Notes: a model not told the origin generated them from the letters alone. DNA of 64,000 nucleotides from Sulfitobacter sp. M05 (GCF_029285175.1 NZ_JABEDH010000001.1:806001-870000); one strand, 5' to 3'; positions 27,725 to 37,725 are shown, counted from the first letter of the stretch. Numbers and translations: made by a program.

Positions 27725-28519
27725 ATGGGTAATTCTGTGAAAAATTGGTCCGACCTGAAGGCCCGCGTTGGCGCAGGGATCGCGATGGTGGCGATTGGGT
27801 TGATTGGCATCGCTTTTGGCGGGCACCTGTTTCACCTGCTTGTCGGGGTGATTTGCGGGTTGATGGTCTGGGAACTGGTTGGAATGCTGCGCCCGGGCGT
27901 TCGCCATCAGCAGTTGCAGATGGGTGCATTGGCGGGCGTGGTGGTGTTCACCGCACCTTATCTGCCGATCTGGTTGACCTTGGTGCTGTTCATCGCGGTT
28001 GTCGCCTTCGGGGTCTGCCAGCTTGCTGCGCATCAACGGGTGTTCGCGGCCTTTGCCGGGATGATCCTGTTGGCGGGGCTTTCGCTTATGTATTTGCGCG
28101 ATACCTTCGGGTTTGGCTGGGAAATGTGGCTGGTACTTGTGGTTGTCGTCACGGATGTTGCCGGTTATTTCGCGGGCCGGATGTTTGGTGGGCCGAAAAT
28201 CTGGCCGGCCATTAGCCCGAAAAAGACATGGTCCGGCACGGTTGCGGGTTGGATCGGGGCCGCAATCGTCGGGTTGCTGTTCTCGATCAACACCGGTGTC
28301 GGCATTCAGTTAGTGATTATTTCTGTTTTGATCGCAATGGCTTCGCAGCTGGGCGATGTGGCGGAATCTGCGTTGAAGCGCAAGATGGGCGTTAAGGACA
28401 GCTCAACTTTGATCCCTGGGCATGGGGGACTGATGGACCGGTTTGACGGCATGTTGGGTGCTGCGCTTTTTCTGTTGTTGGCCGCTCCGTTTATCGGCCT
28501 TTCCGCAGGCGTCAACTGA
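27725..28519 (+). CDS. cdsA: Phosphatidate cytidylyltransferase
   Basis: A 264-residue membrane protein with about seven hydrophobic helices. Motifs are ISPKKTWSG and the CDS signature ESALKRKMGVKDSSTLIPG followed by HGGLMDRFDGM, which carries the catalytic aspartate pair. It makes CDP-diacylglycerol from phosphatidic acid and CTP, the branch point of phospholipid synthesis. It follows uppS closely and precedes dxr by three bases, so it is co-transcribed. Confidence 0.93.
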   Translation: MGNSVKNWSDLKARVGAGIAMVAIGLIGIAFGGHLFHLLVGVICGLMVWELVGMLRPGVRHQQLQMGALAGVVVFTAPYLPIWLTLVLFIAVVAFGVCQLAAHQRVFAAFAGMILLAGLSLMYLRDTFGFGWEMWLVLVVVVTDVAGYFAGRMFGGPKIWPAISPKKTWSGTVAGWIGAAIVGLLFSINTGVGIQLVIISVLIAMASQLGDVAESALKRKMGVKDSSTLIPGHGGLMDRFDGMLGAALFLLLAAPFIGLSAGVN

Positions 28520-28522
28520 TCC

Positions 28523-29695
28523 ATGCGGCGCGTCAGCGTCTTAGGGGCCACCGGGTCCATTGGACAAAACACCCTTGATCTGATTGCCCGTGCGCCAGAA
28601 GCCTATGAGGTGGTGGCGCTGACCGGTGCGGGGAACATTGCCCAGCTTGCAAAAGACGCCATGGCCTTGCGGGCCGAAATTGCCGTCACTGCCCATGATC
28701 ACCTGTTGGATGATTTACGCGCGGCCCTTGCCGGATCAGGGGTCGAAGCCGCCGCCGGGGAGGTGGCCATCGTCGAGGCGGCGACACGTCCGGCAGATTG
28801 GACCATGTCGGCGATTGTCGGCGCAGCGGGCTTGGCACCGGGGATGGCGGCGCTGGCGCAGGGCGGAACGCTCGCACTGGCAAATAAAGAGTCCCTGGTC
28901 TGTGCCGGGCAGCTGGTGCTGGAAACGGCGCAGGCCAATGGCACCCGAATTCTGCCCGTAGATTCCGAACACTCCGCCATTTTTCAGGCTCTGATTGGCG
29001 AAGAGATCACAGCCGTCGAACGGATCATCATCACCGCCAGCGGCGGCGCCTTTCGCGACTGGCCGCTGGCAAAGCTGGCTGAGGCAACCTTAGATCAGGC
29101 TTCAAGCCATCCCAATTGGGACATGGGTCAGCGGATCACCATTGACAGTGCTTCTATGTTTAATAAGGCGATGGAAGTCATTGAAACCCGTGAATTTTTC
29201 GGAGTTGAGCCGGAGAAGATAGAGGTTATCGTTCACCCACAATCCATGGTTCATGCTTTGGTCGGGTTTCAGGACGGCGCCCTGATGGCGCATGTTGGGC
29301 CGGCGGATATGCGCCATGCGATCGGCTTTGCGCTGCACCACCCCGCACGCCAACATCTGCCGGTCGAACGGCTTGATCTGGCGGCCATCGGCAATTTCGA
29401 ATTTCGCGCCCCTGACGCGCAACGCTGGCCCGCGTTGCGCCTTGCCCGCGAGACGATGCAGGCCGGAGGAATGATGGGGGCGGTGTTCAATGCGGCCAAG
29501 GAAACCGCGCTGGACGGGTTCATCGCAGGACGCATTAACTTTGTGCAGATGGCCGAGGTGGTTGAGGACACGTTAACCCTCTTTGACGCGTCAGGCGGTC
29601 ATATTGCTGCCACCATGACCCTTGATAACGTGCTGGAAATAGACCATTTGGCACGTAAGGCGGCACGCGGCGCCATTGACAAAAGAGCAGGGTAG
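28523..29695 (+). CDS. dxr: 1-deoxy-D-xylulose 5-phosphate reductoisomerase
   Basis: A 390-residue protein. NADPH motif GATGSIGQNTLDLI is at residues 8-21, followed by ALANKESLVCAG, PVDSEHSAIFQAL (metal ligands) and TIDSASMFNKAMEVIE. It converts DXP to MEP, the committed step of the non-mevalonate isoprenoid pathway that feeds uppS and miaA encoded nearby. It begins just after the cdsA stop. Confidence 0.96.
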   Translation: MRRVSVLGATGSIGQNTLDLIARAPEAYEVVALTGAGNIAQLAKDAMALRAEIAVTAHDHLLDDLRAALAGSGVEAAAGEVAIVEAATRPADWTMSAIVGAAGLAPGMAALAQGGTLALANKESLVCAGQLVLETAQANGTRILPVDSEHSAIFQALIGEEITAVERIIITASGGAFRDWPLAKLAEATLDQASSHPNWDMGQRITIDSASMFNKAMEVIETREFFGVEPEKIEVIVHPQSMVHALVGFQDGALMAHVGPADMRHAIGFALHHPARQHLPVERLDLAAIGNFEFRAPDAQRWPALRLARETMQAGGMMGAVFNAAKETALDGFIAGRINFVQMAEVVEDTLTLFDASGGHIAATMTLDNVLEIDHLARKAARGAIDKRAG

Positions 29696-29699
29696 AATT

Positions 29700-31046
29700 T
29701 TGGATATTGTTGGGCTGATACCGCAATTTGGCGGGCTAATCTGGACTTTGTTGGCGTTTGTCATCGCGCTTTCGGTGATTGTCGCAATCCACGAATATGG
29801 CCACTACATTGTAGGCCGCTGGTGCGGGATTAAGGCGGATGTGTTCTCGCTGGGGTTCGGGCCGGTAATCTGGTCAGGCATGGATAAACGCGGCACCAAA
29901 TGGCAAATCGCCGCCCTGCCATTTGGCGGATATGTCAAGTTTGCGGGTGATGCCAACGCAGCCTCTGGCAAAGACGAAGCAGTGATGGCGGCAGTGGCGG
30001 AAAACCCGAAAGCGGCGCGCCACACCATGCACGGTGCGCCACTTTGGGCGCGGGCGGCTACCGTCGCCGCAGGGCCGGTGTTCAACTTTGCACTGTCGAT
30101 CCTGATTTTCTTTGGCGTTGCTCTTGGCACAGGGGTGGCACGGGATCCTTTGACTGTTGGCGACATGCGCGTCTTGCCGCAGGGCGCTGGCGGCCTGCAG
30201 GCCGGCGATGAAATCGTCGCGGTCGAAGGCAGCGCCATCCCAAAGAGTGATCCCGCCTATAGTGATTTTATCGACAGCCTGCCCAAAACCCCGATGCTGT
30301 CATACGATGTGCGACGCGACGGGCGCCAGGTATCGGTGGACGGGCCGTATCTGTTGCCGCCGGTTGTCTTGCAGGTCGTGCCACAATCTGCTGCCATTTC
30401 TGCCGGTCTGGCGGCTGGTGATGTGATCACTGGGATCGACGGCACGTCGATCTATGCCTTTGACGAATTGAAAGCCGCGGTTGAATCTTCGGACGGGGCA
30501 CCTTTGGCGCTTGATGTCTGGCGGGATGGGGAGGCGCTGGCCTTTACCATGACGCCCAAAGTGGTGGACGAACCACAGGATGACGGCACATTCAAACGCG
30601 CGTTACGTATCGGCATCGCCGGCGGGATGGCCTTTGACGTGGCCACCGACACGCCCAGCATCGGCATGGCCTTGTCTGGCGGCGTGCAGAACACATGGCG
30701 CATCATCACCGGGTCCTTGTCCGGTCTGCGTGAAATGATCATCGGCAATATCAGCACCTGTAACCTGAGCGGGCCGGTTGGCATTGCCCAGACCTCCGGC
30801 GCGATGGCCAGTCAGGGTGCGCAATCCTTCATCTATTTCATTGCTGTTCTCAGCACCGCAGTGGGGCTGTTGAACCTGTTTCCGATCCCGGCGCTGGATG
30901 GCGGGCATCTGACCTTCTTTGCCTATGAGGCGGTGACGGGCAAACCGCCAAGCGATAAAGCGCTTCGCGTGTTGATGACAATCGGTCTGACGCTGGTGCT
31001 GTGCTTGATGGTCTTTGCATTAGGGAATGATCTGTTCTGCCCATAA
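29700..31046 (+). CDS. rseP: Site-2 intramembrane protease RseP
   Basis: About 448 residues if started at the TTG at 29700 (after GCAGGG); an earlier TTG at 29676 lies inside dxr. The zinc motif HEYGH is near residue 30 in VAIHEYGHYIVGR, and the second metal motif is LDGGH in IPALDGGHL near the C-terminus. Two PDZ-like segments lie between them (including VVLQVVPQSAAISAGLAAGD). The enzyme cleaves anti-sigma factors within the membrane in envelope stress. It sits upstream of bamA, as is common in proteobacteria. Confidence 0.9.
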   Translation: MDIVGLIPQFGGLIWTLLAFVIALSVIVAIHEYGHYIVGRWCGIKADVFSLGFGPVIWSGMDKRGTKWQIAALPFGGYVKFAGDANAASGKDEAVMAAVAENPKAARHTMHGAPLWARAATVAAGPVFNFALSILIFFGVALGTGVARDPLTVGDMRVLPQGAGGLQAGDEIVAVEGSAIPKSDPAYSDFIDSLPKTPMLSYDVRRDGRQVSVDGPYLLPPVVLQVVPQSAAISAGLAAGDVITGIDGTSIYAFDELKAAVESSDGAPLALDVWRDGEALAFTMTPKVVDEPQDDGTFKRALRIGIAGGMAFDVATDTPSIGMALSGGVQNTWRIITGSLSGLREMIIGNISTCNLSGPVGIAQTSGAMASQGAQSFIYFIAVLSTAVGLLNLFPIPALDGGHLTFFAYEAVTGKPPSDKALRVLMTIGLTLVLCLMVFALGNDLFCP

Positions 31047-31207
31047 CGGCGAAAGACGGGCAGGGCGCAGCCGCGCGCCAAAGAAAATTTAGGAATTGGG
31101 GAGGGATTGAATGAAAGTTTCTGTGCTTTGCCACTGTTTCGCCACATTTCGTCAAAATCGTGCCGTAAAGGCTTGCTAGGTACAATCCAACGAAAAGGAT
31201 TGGACAG

Positions 31208-31333
31208 ATGCAAACGTTTCAAAGTTCTTATCGCGGCCTGAGCCTTTTGATGGCGCTTAACTGGGACCGTGTTCTTTATGTCGGCACCATCGCTGCAGCC
31301 TTGGCAGCGAGCGCGTATCTCGCTGCGCTCTGA
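31208..31333 (+). CDS. Small membrane protein, 41 residues
   Basis: ATG at 31208, with AAAGGA before it, and TGA at 31331-31333. The product starts MQTFQSSYRGLSLL, has an LNWDRVLY turn and ends in a hydrophobic, alanine-rich helix (roughly residues 22-41). Similar short proteins seem familiar from Rhodobacteraceae genomes, but I cannot name a function. The start is 161 bases after rseP and the stop is 115 before bamA. A TACAAT hexamer at 31181-31186 may be a -10 element; no good -35 is seen. Confidence 0.55.
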   Translation: MQTFQSSYRGLSLLMALNWDRVLYVGTIAAALAASAYLAAL

Positions 31334-31448
31334 TTTTCTTCAAACCCACAGCATGATGTTTTTGCGGACCACCGCATGGCAGGATGTAGTGGGTTTTTCC
31401 ATTTCCGGGTTTTGACAATCCCGCCCGGCTGCCGTACTCAGAAACCCA

Positions 31449-33833
31449 ATGAAGTCTAACGATTGGGTTGAAACCATGAGACTGAGCACGTGGGGCGCAG
31501 TGCCTTTCCATCAGGTAAAAACATCGACATTTGGCAAGCTTGCACGCAGTGCCTCGGTTTGCGCATTGTTATCAGTGGCTTGGGTGGCGACTTCGGTGCC
31601 GGTTCAAGCGCAGCAATATCAATTCAGTTCTGTTAAAATTGACGGCAACAACCGGATTGGCGATGCGGCCATTCTGCGCAGCGCAGGAATCAGCCGCGGC
31701 CAGCCGGTCAGCGGCGGTCAGCTGAATGATGCCTATCAGAAATTACAAAACTCCGGGCTGTTCGAAAGCGTCGAGATCACCCCGCGCGGCAATACGCTGG
31801 TAATTAGCGTGGTCGAACTGCCGACGTTGAACCGTGTACGGTTTGAAGGCAACAAGCGGATCAAGGATGCCGCACTGGAACAATTGATCGGGTCAACCGA
31901 ACGGCGCGTGTTCAATCCGTCTCAGGCCAAGGCGGATGCCGCGGCCATCGCAGAGGCCTATAGCTCGGAGGGCCGGATCGCCGCCCGCGTCCAGCCCCGC
32001 ATCATCCGCCGTGATCAGAACCGTGTCGATCTGGTGTTCGAAATCTTCGAAGGCGATAATGTCGAAATCGAACGGCTGAGTTTTGTCGGAAACCGGAAAT
32101 ATTCCGATCGGCGTCTGCGCCGGGTGCTTGGCACCAAACAAGCCGGTTTTTTCCGCCGTCTTGTGAAGCGTGACACCTTTCGTGAGGGGCAGGTCGACCT
32201 AGACAAACAGCTGTTGCGGGATTTCTATCTGTCGCGCGGTTACGTCGATATGCGCACAACAGCCGTGAACGGCGAGTTGACCGAAGAACGCGATGGTTTC
32301 TTTGTCTCTTACAACATCACCGAAGGTCAGCAGTTCAAGTTCGGGGCGGTATCTGTAAAGTCCGAAATGCCGAATGTGGATGCCGAGACTTATCGCAAAA
32401 TCGTCAAGATTCGCCCTGGTGTGATTTACTCTCCTACGCTGATCGAGACGGATATCGCCCGTCTTGAACGTCAGGCGATCAGGGATGGTGTGGATTTCCT
32501 GCGGGTCGAGCCGCAAATCAGTCGGAACGACCGCGATCTCACTTTGGACGTGACCTATGTCATCAGCCGCGGTCCGCGGGTTTTTGTTGAGCGGATTGAT
32601 ATCGAAGGCAATACAACAACATTGGACCGGGTGATCCGGCGTCAGTTTGACAGTGTTGAAGGTGATCCATTCAACCCGCGTGAAATTCGTCAGGCCGCGG
32701 AACGTATCCGGGCGCTGAACTACTTCGAGACAGCTGAGGTGAATGCACGCGAAGGATCGAGCGGCGAACAGGTTGTGGTGGATGTGGATGTGGTCGAGAA
32801 GCCAACCGGTTCATTGAACTTTGGCGGATCGTTCTCCAACAACGACGGCATTGGCGTCGCGGTCAGCTTTGCCGAGGAAAACTTCCTTGGGCGGGGGCAA
32901 AAACTGTCCCTGTCGGTATCCACCGCCGAGGATGCAACGCGCTACGGGATCAACTTTGTTGAGCCGGCCTTGCTCGGGCGTGATCTGGCCTTTGGTCTGA
33001 ACGTTGATTATGCGGAAACCAACTCCAGCTTTGCCAGCTATGACACCGAACGGTTGATCATTCAGCCTTCCCTGTCGTTCCCGGTCAGCGAAAACGGGCG
33101 GTTGTCGTTGCGCTATACTGCGGAACAGATTGACCTGTTGGCACGCGATCCAGCCGTTAATGGATTGACCATCGGCGGCGATATTGCAGCTGATGCGCAG
33201 ATTTCATCGTCTATCGGGTATGAATACACCTATGACACCCGGCGCACCGGGCTGGATCCAACAGCGGGCGTCTTGTTCCAGTTCAGCCAAGATTTCGCGG
33301 GTCTGGGCGGGGACAGCAAATACATCAAAACGGTTGCCAAGGTCACTGGTGAGAAACGCGTCTTTAACGAAGATGTAACCCTGCGTGCGACCCTCGAAGG
33401 CGGGGCGCTGGCATGGCAGGAGGGCACCAATCGCGTTGTGGATCGTTTCCTGCTGGGACCATCGATCATTCGTGGTTTTGAGCCGGGTGGTATTGGACCA
33501 CGCGACACCAGCGGCACAGCGAACGACCCCTTGGGCGGCAACCTTTATGTTGCGGCGCGGTTCGAGGCGGAGTTCCCGCTGGGCTTGCCAGAAGAATACG
33601 GGATCTCCGGTGGCGTGTTTTATGACGTTGCCAACCTATGGGATCTGGATGACGTGAACCTGAACGGCGGGAATATTCAGGGCGAATCCGGATCATTCCG
33701 CCATGTCGTCGGTGTATCCCTGTTCTGGAGCACGCCGGTGGGGCCATTGCAGTTCAACTTCTCCAAGGCGCTCAAAAGCGAAGATTTTGACGAAGAGCAA
33801 TCTTTCGAGATCACGCTGCGCACCCAATTCTAA
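31449..33833 (+). CDS. bamA: Outer-membrane protein assembly factor BamA
   Basis: About 794 residues (785 if started at the ATG at 31476). A signal peptide ends near VQAQ. Five POTRA domains follow, covering roughly residues 60-430, then a 16-stranded barrel with the Omp85 VRGF-type motif (IIRGFEPGG) and a C-terminal aromatic residue (RTQF). BamA inserts beta-barrel proteins into the outer membrane. Neighbours rseP, skp-like and fabZ-lpx genes are the usual envelope set. The start is not decided by a clear ribosome site. Confidence 0.94.
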   Translation: MKSNDWVETMRLSTWGAVPFHQVKTSTFGKLARSASVCALLSVAWVATSVPVQAQQYQFSSVKIDGNNRIGDAAILRSAGISRGQPVSGGQLNDAYQKLQNSGLFESVEITPRGNTLVISVVELPTLNRVRFEGNKRIKDAALEQLIGSTERRVFNPSQAKADAAAIAEAYSSEGRIAARVQPRIIRRDQNRVDLVFEIFEGDNVEIERLSFVGNRKYSDRRLRRVLGTKQAGFFRRLVKRDTFREGQVDLDKQLLRDFYLSRGYVDMRTTAVNGELTEERDGFFVSYNITEGQQFKFGAVSVKSEMPNVDAETYRKIVKIRPGVIYSPTLIETDIARLERQAIRDGVDFLRVEPQISRNDRDLTLDVTYVISRGPRVFVERIDIEGNTTTLDRVIRRQFDSVEGDPFNPREIRQAAERIRALNYFETAEVNAREGSSGEQVVVDVDVVEKPTGSLNFGGSFSNNDGIGVAVSFAEENFLGRGQKLSLSVSTAEDATRYGINFVEPALLGRDLAFGLNVDYAETNSSFASYDTERLIIQPSLSFPVSENGRLSLRYTAEQIDLLARDPAVNGLTIGGDIAADAQISSSIGYEYTYDTRRTGLDPTAGVLFQFSQDFAGLGGDSKYIKTVAKVTGEKRVFNEDVTLRATLEGGALAWQEGTNRVVDRFLLGPSIIRGFEPGGIGPRDTSGTANDPLGGNLYVAARFEAEFPLGLPEEYGISGGVFYDVANLWDLDDVNLNGGNIQGESGSFRHVVGVSLFWSTPVGPLQFNFSKALKSEDFDEEQSFEITLRTQF

Positions 33834-33835
33834 AG

Positions 33836-34417
33836 ATGCTGTGCGGGATGCGTTCCCTTGTTTTTGCGCTGGCTCTGATCGGGCCGGCGCAATTTGCGTC
33901 GGGGCCAGCGGCCTTTGCTCAGCAAGCCACCAGCGAGCCGCCCTTGAATCGCGGCACGATCGTCAGTCCGGTGTTGACCATTGATACCGATCGTTTGTTT
34001 CGTGACAGCGATTTTGGCAAGCGTGTTGTCGCGGAGGTTGAGGCCACCGGGACGAAGTTGGCGATCGAGAACCGCAGGATCGAGGCGGATTTGGAGGCCG
34101 AGGAAAAGCGGCTTACGACGGTGCGCACAACAATGGAACCTGATGCGTTTCGCGCGCTGGCCAATGCCTTTGACGAGAAGGTTCAGCAAACCCGTTCAGA
34201 ACAGGCAGCGAAGAGCCGTGCGTTGAATGCACGGCTGGATCAGGAACGCGAGATATTCGAACGCGCCGCCTTGCCAGTGCTGGAGCAATTGATGCGCAAA
34301 TCAGACGCGGCGGTGATCCTTGATCTGCGCGCGGTTTTCGTCAGCGCCTCGGCAATCGAGATCACAGATGACGCCATTGCCCTGTTGAATGAAACATTGG
34401 GCAGCGGCACCGAGTAA
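33836..34417 (+). CDS. OmpH/Skp-like periplasmic chaperone
   Basis: About 193 residues with a signal peptide ending near AFA-Q; an alternative start at 33848 is possible. The mature chain is helical with a long Glu/Lys/Arg-rich coiled coil (GTKLAIENRRIEADLEAEE), then LRAVFVSAS near the C-terminus, consistent with the OmpH family. Skp holds unfolded outer-membrane proteins for delivery to BamA. It starts two bases after bamA, so it is co-transcribed. The sequence is divergent from E. coli Skp, so the gene is not named here. Confidence 0.82.
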   Translation: MLCGMRSLVFALALIGPAQFASGPAAFAQQATSEPPLNRGTIVSPVLTIDTDRLFRDSDFGKRVVAEVEATGTKLAIENRRIEADLEAEEKRLTTVRTTMEPDAFRALANAFDEKVQQTRSEQAAKSRALNARLDQEREIFERAALPVLEQLMRKSDAAVILDLRAVFVSASAIEITDDAIALLNETLGSGTE

Positions 34418-34488
34418 GAGCCACGCTTGCCCGACTGTGGCGAAGTTGATAGCTCTAGAAAACGCCTCAAGACACCAAAGGACATGAC

Positions 34489-34962
34489 ATGAGCGAGACC
34501 CCAAGCGACACACTTTTGCGCGCTGACATCCAAATGATTCAGCGCATTCTGCCGCACCGCTATCCGTTTCTGTTGGTCGACAAGGTGGAAGAGATCAACG
34601 GCACGCAATCCTCGGTTGGTTACAAGAACGTCACCATGAACGAGCCGCATTTTCAGGGCCATTTCCCGGGCACGCCAATCATGCCCGGCGTCACTATTGT
34701 CGAGGCCATGGCCCAGACCGCCGGCGTGATGGTTGGTGTTGCTCTGGAACAGATGGACAAAGAGATGCTGATTTACTTTATGTCCATCGACAACTGCAAA
34801 TTCCGCCGCAAAGTGGTGCCTGGCGATGTGCTGCGCATGGACCTGAAGACAGTGCGCGGCAAACCCGGTGGCAAGATCTGGAAGTTCTCCGGTGTTGCCA
34901 CGGTTGAGGGCGAGATGGCGGCAGAAGCCGAGTTTATGGCCATGCTGGATTTGCCGAAATGA
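34489..34962 (+). CDS. fabZ: (3R)-hydroxyacyl-ACP dehydratase FabZ
   Basis: A 157-residue hot-dog protein. Catalytic histidine is in [13 protein letters not shown] and the catalytic glutamate in [20 protein letters not shown] is also conserved. It dehydrates 3-hydroxyacyl-ACP in fatty acid elongation and competes with LpxA for R-3-hydroxyacyl-ACP. Its stop overlaps the lpxA start by four bases (ATGA). Confidence 0.95.
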   Translation: MSETPSDTLLRADIQMIQRILPHRYPFLLVDKVEEINGTQSSVGYKNVTMNEPHFQGHFPGTPIMPGVTIVEAMAQTAGVMVGVALEQMDKEMLIYFMSIDNCKFRRKVVPGDVLRMDLKTVRGKPGGKIWKFSGVATVEGEMAAEAEFMAMLDLPK

Positions 34963-35741
34963 GCAATATCCACCCCTCTGCGGTGATCGAAGCGGGGGCA
35001 CAGATTGACGCCTCTGCCAAGGTTGGACCGTTCTGTGTTGTCGGGCCCGATGTGGTGCTGAATGCCGATGTCGAGTTGAAAAGCCACGTGGTTGTCACAG
35101 GTCACACCGAAGTTGGTGCTGGCACGGTGATTTTCTCCTTTGCAGTGGTTGGCGAAATTCCGCAGGATTTGAAATTCAGGGGCGAGGCCAGCCGCCTTGT
35201 CATTGGCCAGCGCAACCGTATTCGCGAACATGTCACAATGAACTGTGGCACAGAAGGCGGTGGTGGGCTGACTCAGATCGGTGATGACTGTCTGTTTATG
35301 GCAGGGTGTCACGTGGCGCATGATGCGGTGATCGGGAACCGCGTGATCGTGGTCAATTCCGTAGCTGTGGCCGGTCATTGTATCATCGAGGATGATGTGA
35401 TCATTGGCGGGCTATCCGGAATTCACCAGTTCGTCCGTATCGGCAAAGGGGCGATTATCGGGGCTGTGACCATGGTGACAAATGACGTGATTCCCTATGG
35501 TCTGGTGCAGGGGCCGCGTGGCGATCTGGACGGGCTAAACCTTGTTGGATTGAAACGGCGCGGTGTTGCGCGCGGTGACATTACGGCGTTGCGGGCGGCC
35601 TTTCAGATGCTGGCGCAAGGTGAGGGAACGTTCCATGACCGCGCTGTGCGGCTGGGGGATGAAACCGAAAGCGACTATGTCCGCGAGATCGTCGATTTTG
35701 TTACGGCTGAAACTGGCCGTCATTTCCTGACGCCGAAATGA
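34959..35741 (+). CDS. lpxA: UDP-N-acetylglucosamine acyltransferase
   Basis: A 260-residue left-handed beta-helix protein with hexapeptide repeats ([11 protein letters not shown] through [20 protein letters not shown]). [13 protein letters not shown] contains the catalytic histidine. It performs the first step of lipid A synthesis, acylating UDP-GlcNAc at the 3-hydroxyl. It is translationally coupled to fabZ and lpxI through ATGA overlaps. Confidence 0.95.
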   Translation: MSNIHPSAVIEAGAQIDASAKVGPFCVVGPDVVLNADVELKSHVVVTGHTEVGAGTVIFSFAVVGEIPQDLKFRGEASRLVIGQRNRIREHVTMNCGTEGGGGLTQIGDDCLFMAGCHVAHDAVIGNRVIVVNSVAVAGHCIIEDDVIIGGLSGIHQFVRIGKGAIIGAVTMVTNDVIPYGLVQGPRGDLDGLNLVGLKRRGVARGDITALRAAFQMLAQGEGTFHDRAVRLGDETESDYVREIVDFVTAETGRHFLTPK

Positions 35742-36538
35742 CGCTGGCGCTGATCACAGGGCGCGGACGTTTGCCCGCAGAAGTTGCCGCCGCGCAGGAA
35801 GTGGCACCATTGGTCTGTGCCTATGAGGGCATGTTGCCGGATGTTCTTGGGGTTGATCTGACCTTCCGGTTGGAAACTCTAGGCTCGCTATTGGTGGCGT
35901 TGGGGGAACGCGGAGTCACGCGGGTGTGTTTCTGCGGGGCAATTGATCGGCCTGCCTTGGACCCCTCCAAGCTGGATAGTGAGACCTTGCCGCTGGTACC
36001 CTTGTTTCAAAAGGCGATGGCGGCAGGAGATAACGGCGCCTTGCGGGTGTTGAAGGAGATTTTCGAACAGACCGGTTTCGACGTTGTTGGCGCTGACACG
36101 TTGCTGCCTGATCTGGTGGCGGAACAGGGCATGTTGTCCGAAGCCTGGCCAGATGCGCAAATGCGCCGGGATGCTGCGCGCGGCGAAGAGGTGCTGGCCG
36201 GGTTGGCACCGTTGGATATCGGTCAGGCCTGTGTGATCGGTGCCGGTCAGGTGTTGGGTGTCGAGACGATGGGGGGCACGGATCACCTGTTGGCGAGTTT
36301 GCCTGCGCAAACCGCTGGCCGGCGGGCGATCCTGTGCAAAGGCCCGAAGATTGGCCAGATCAGAGAGATTGACCTTCCGACAATTGGACCGGCGACACTC
36401 GAGGCGGCCCATGCGGCGGGACTGGCCGGTGTTGTGGTGGACGAGGGGGACGTGATCATTCTGGATGCTGCACGCTGTACAGAGCTGGCAGATAAATACG
36501 GTCTGGTGCTTTGGGCGCGCCGCGGCGGGGCGGCGTGA
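35738..36538 (+). CDS. lpxI: UDP-2,3-diacylglucosamine pyrophosphatase LpxI
   Basis: A 266-residue protein of the LpxI (DUF1009) family; LALITGRGRLP at the start and IVVDEGDVIILD near the C-terminus are typical. It hydrolyses UDP-2,3-diacylglucosamine to lipid X, replacing LpxH in most Alphaproteobacteria. It overlaps lpxA by four bases and lpxB by four (GTGA). Confidence 0.92.
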   Translation: MTLALITGRGRLPAEVAAAQEVAPLVCAYEGMLPDVLGVDLTFRLETLGSLLVALGERGVTRVCFCGAIDRPALDPSKLDSETLPLVPLFQKAMAAGDNGALRVLKEIFEQTGFDVVGADTLLPDLVAEQGMLSEAWPDAQMRRDAARGEEVLAGLAPLDIGQACVIGAGQVLGVETMGGTDHLLASLPAQTAGRRAILCKGPKIGQIREIDLPTIGPATLEAAHAAGLAGVVVDEGDVIILDAARCTELADKYGLVLWARRGGAA

Positions 36539-37695
36539 GAGTCTTCATCCTTGCCGGCGAACCTTCGGGGGATAAGCTGGGCGGGGCGCTGATGGCAGGG
36601 TTGAAGGTGCTGAGACCCGATGTGACATTTGAGGGCATCGGCGGCCCTATGATGATGGCCGAAGGCCTGGACAGCCGGTTTGACATGTCCGAGCTGAGCG
36701 TGATGGGATTGGCCGAGATTTTGCCGAAGTACCGCGCATTAAAAGCGCGGATCAATGAAACGGCAGCAGCTGTGATTGCGATGCAGCCCGACGTGTTGAT
36801 TACCATCGACAGTCCTGATTTTTCTTTGCGGGTGGCACGGCAGGTTAAGGAAAAGAGTGCCATCAGATCTGTGCATTACGTGGCACCGACGGTTTGGGCG
36901 TGGCGCCCGGGGCGCGCCGAGAAAATGGCCCGGTTTGTGGATCAGGTTCTGGCCCTGTTGCCGTTCGAGCCCCCCTATATGGAAGCGGCGGGAATGCGGT
37001 GTGATTTTGTCGGCCATCCGGTGGTGGCCGAGCCAGTGGCGTCAACAACAGAGGCTGCGGCGTTTCGCGCCCGTCATGGTCTTGGCAATGCGCCGCTGCT
37101 TCTTGTTTTGCCGGGGTCACGTCAAAGTGAGGTGGCGCGGTTGGGGCCAGTGTTCCAGCAAGTGGTGGCGCGTCTGGTGCGCGACAGGCCCGAAATACGG
37201 GTGGTGATCCCGGCGGCGGCCCCCGTAGTGGGCGCGATCAGGCGGCTGGTGCAAAACTGGAGCGTACCGCCGGTGGTTTTGAACCCGTTGGACCGGGACG
37301 TGGCCGATCCACTGGCCGAAAAACGTGCGGCATTCCTGGCCGCAGATGTGGCATTGGCGGCTTCCGGTACGGTATCTTTGGAACTTGCGGCCAGCGCGAC
37401 ACCTATGGTGATTGCCTATGACATGAACTGGATCAGCCGTCAGGTTATCGGGCGGATGGTCAAGGTGGATACGGTGACGCTGGTCAATCTGGTGTCTGAC
37501 ACGCGCGCGGTACCTGAGTTTGTCGGTGCCAATTGCCGGCCCGGACCGATTGCGCAGGCTGTGCTGGGCGTTTTGGATGCACCGGAAGCGCAAAAAGAGG
37601 CAATGGCGCTGAGTATGCAGCGGCTGGGGCAGGGAGGGGAAGCCCCGGGACTGCGTGCCGCGCGGGCAGTGCTTGACGGATTGTCGGAAAATTGA
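36535..37695 (+). CDS. lpxB: Lipid-A-disaccharide synthase
   Basis: A 386-residue GT19 glycosyltransferase. The start is the GTG at 36535, which overlaps the lpxI stop as GTGA. An N-terminal FILAGEPSGDKLGG, YVAPTVWAWRPGRA and LPGSRQSEV are diagnostic. It joins lipid X and UDP-diacylglucosamine into the lipid A disaccharide. It ends the fabZ-lpxA-lpxI-lpxB run; lpxD and lpxK are not encoded here. Confidence 0.94.
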   Translation: MRVFILAGEPSGDKLGGALMAGLKVLRPDVTFEGIGGPMMMAEGLDSRFDMSELSVMGLAEILPKYRALKARINETAAAVIAMQPDVLITIDSPDFSLRVARQVKEKSAIRSVHYVAPTVWAWRPGRAEKMARFVDQVLALLPFEPPYMEAAGMRCDFVGHPVVAEPVASTTEAAAFRARHGLGNAPLLLVLPGSRQSEVARLGPVFQQVVARLVRDRPEIRVVIPAAAPVVGAIRRLVQNWSVPPVVLNPLDRDVADPLAEKRAAFLAADVALAASGTVSLELAASATPMVIAYDMNWISRQVIGRMVKVDTVTLVNLVSDTRAVPEFVGANCRPGPIAQAVLGVLDAPEAQKEAMALSMQRLGQGGEAPGLRAARAVLDGLSEN

Positions 37696-37725
37696 CGCGC
37701 CAAGGCGCGACATGATCAATATGTT

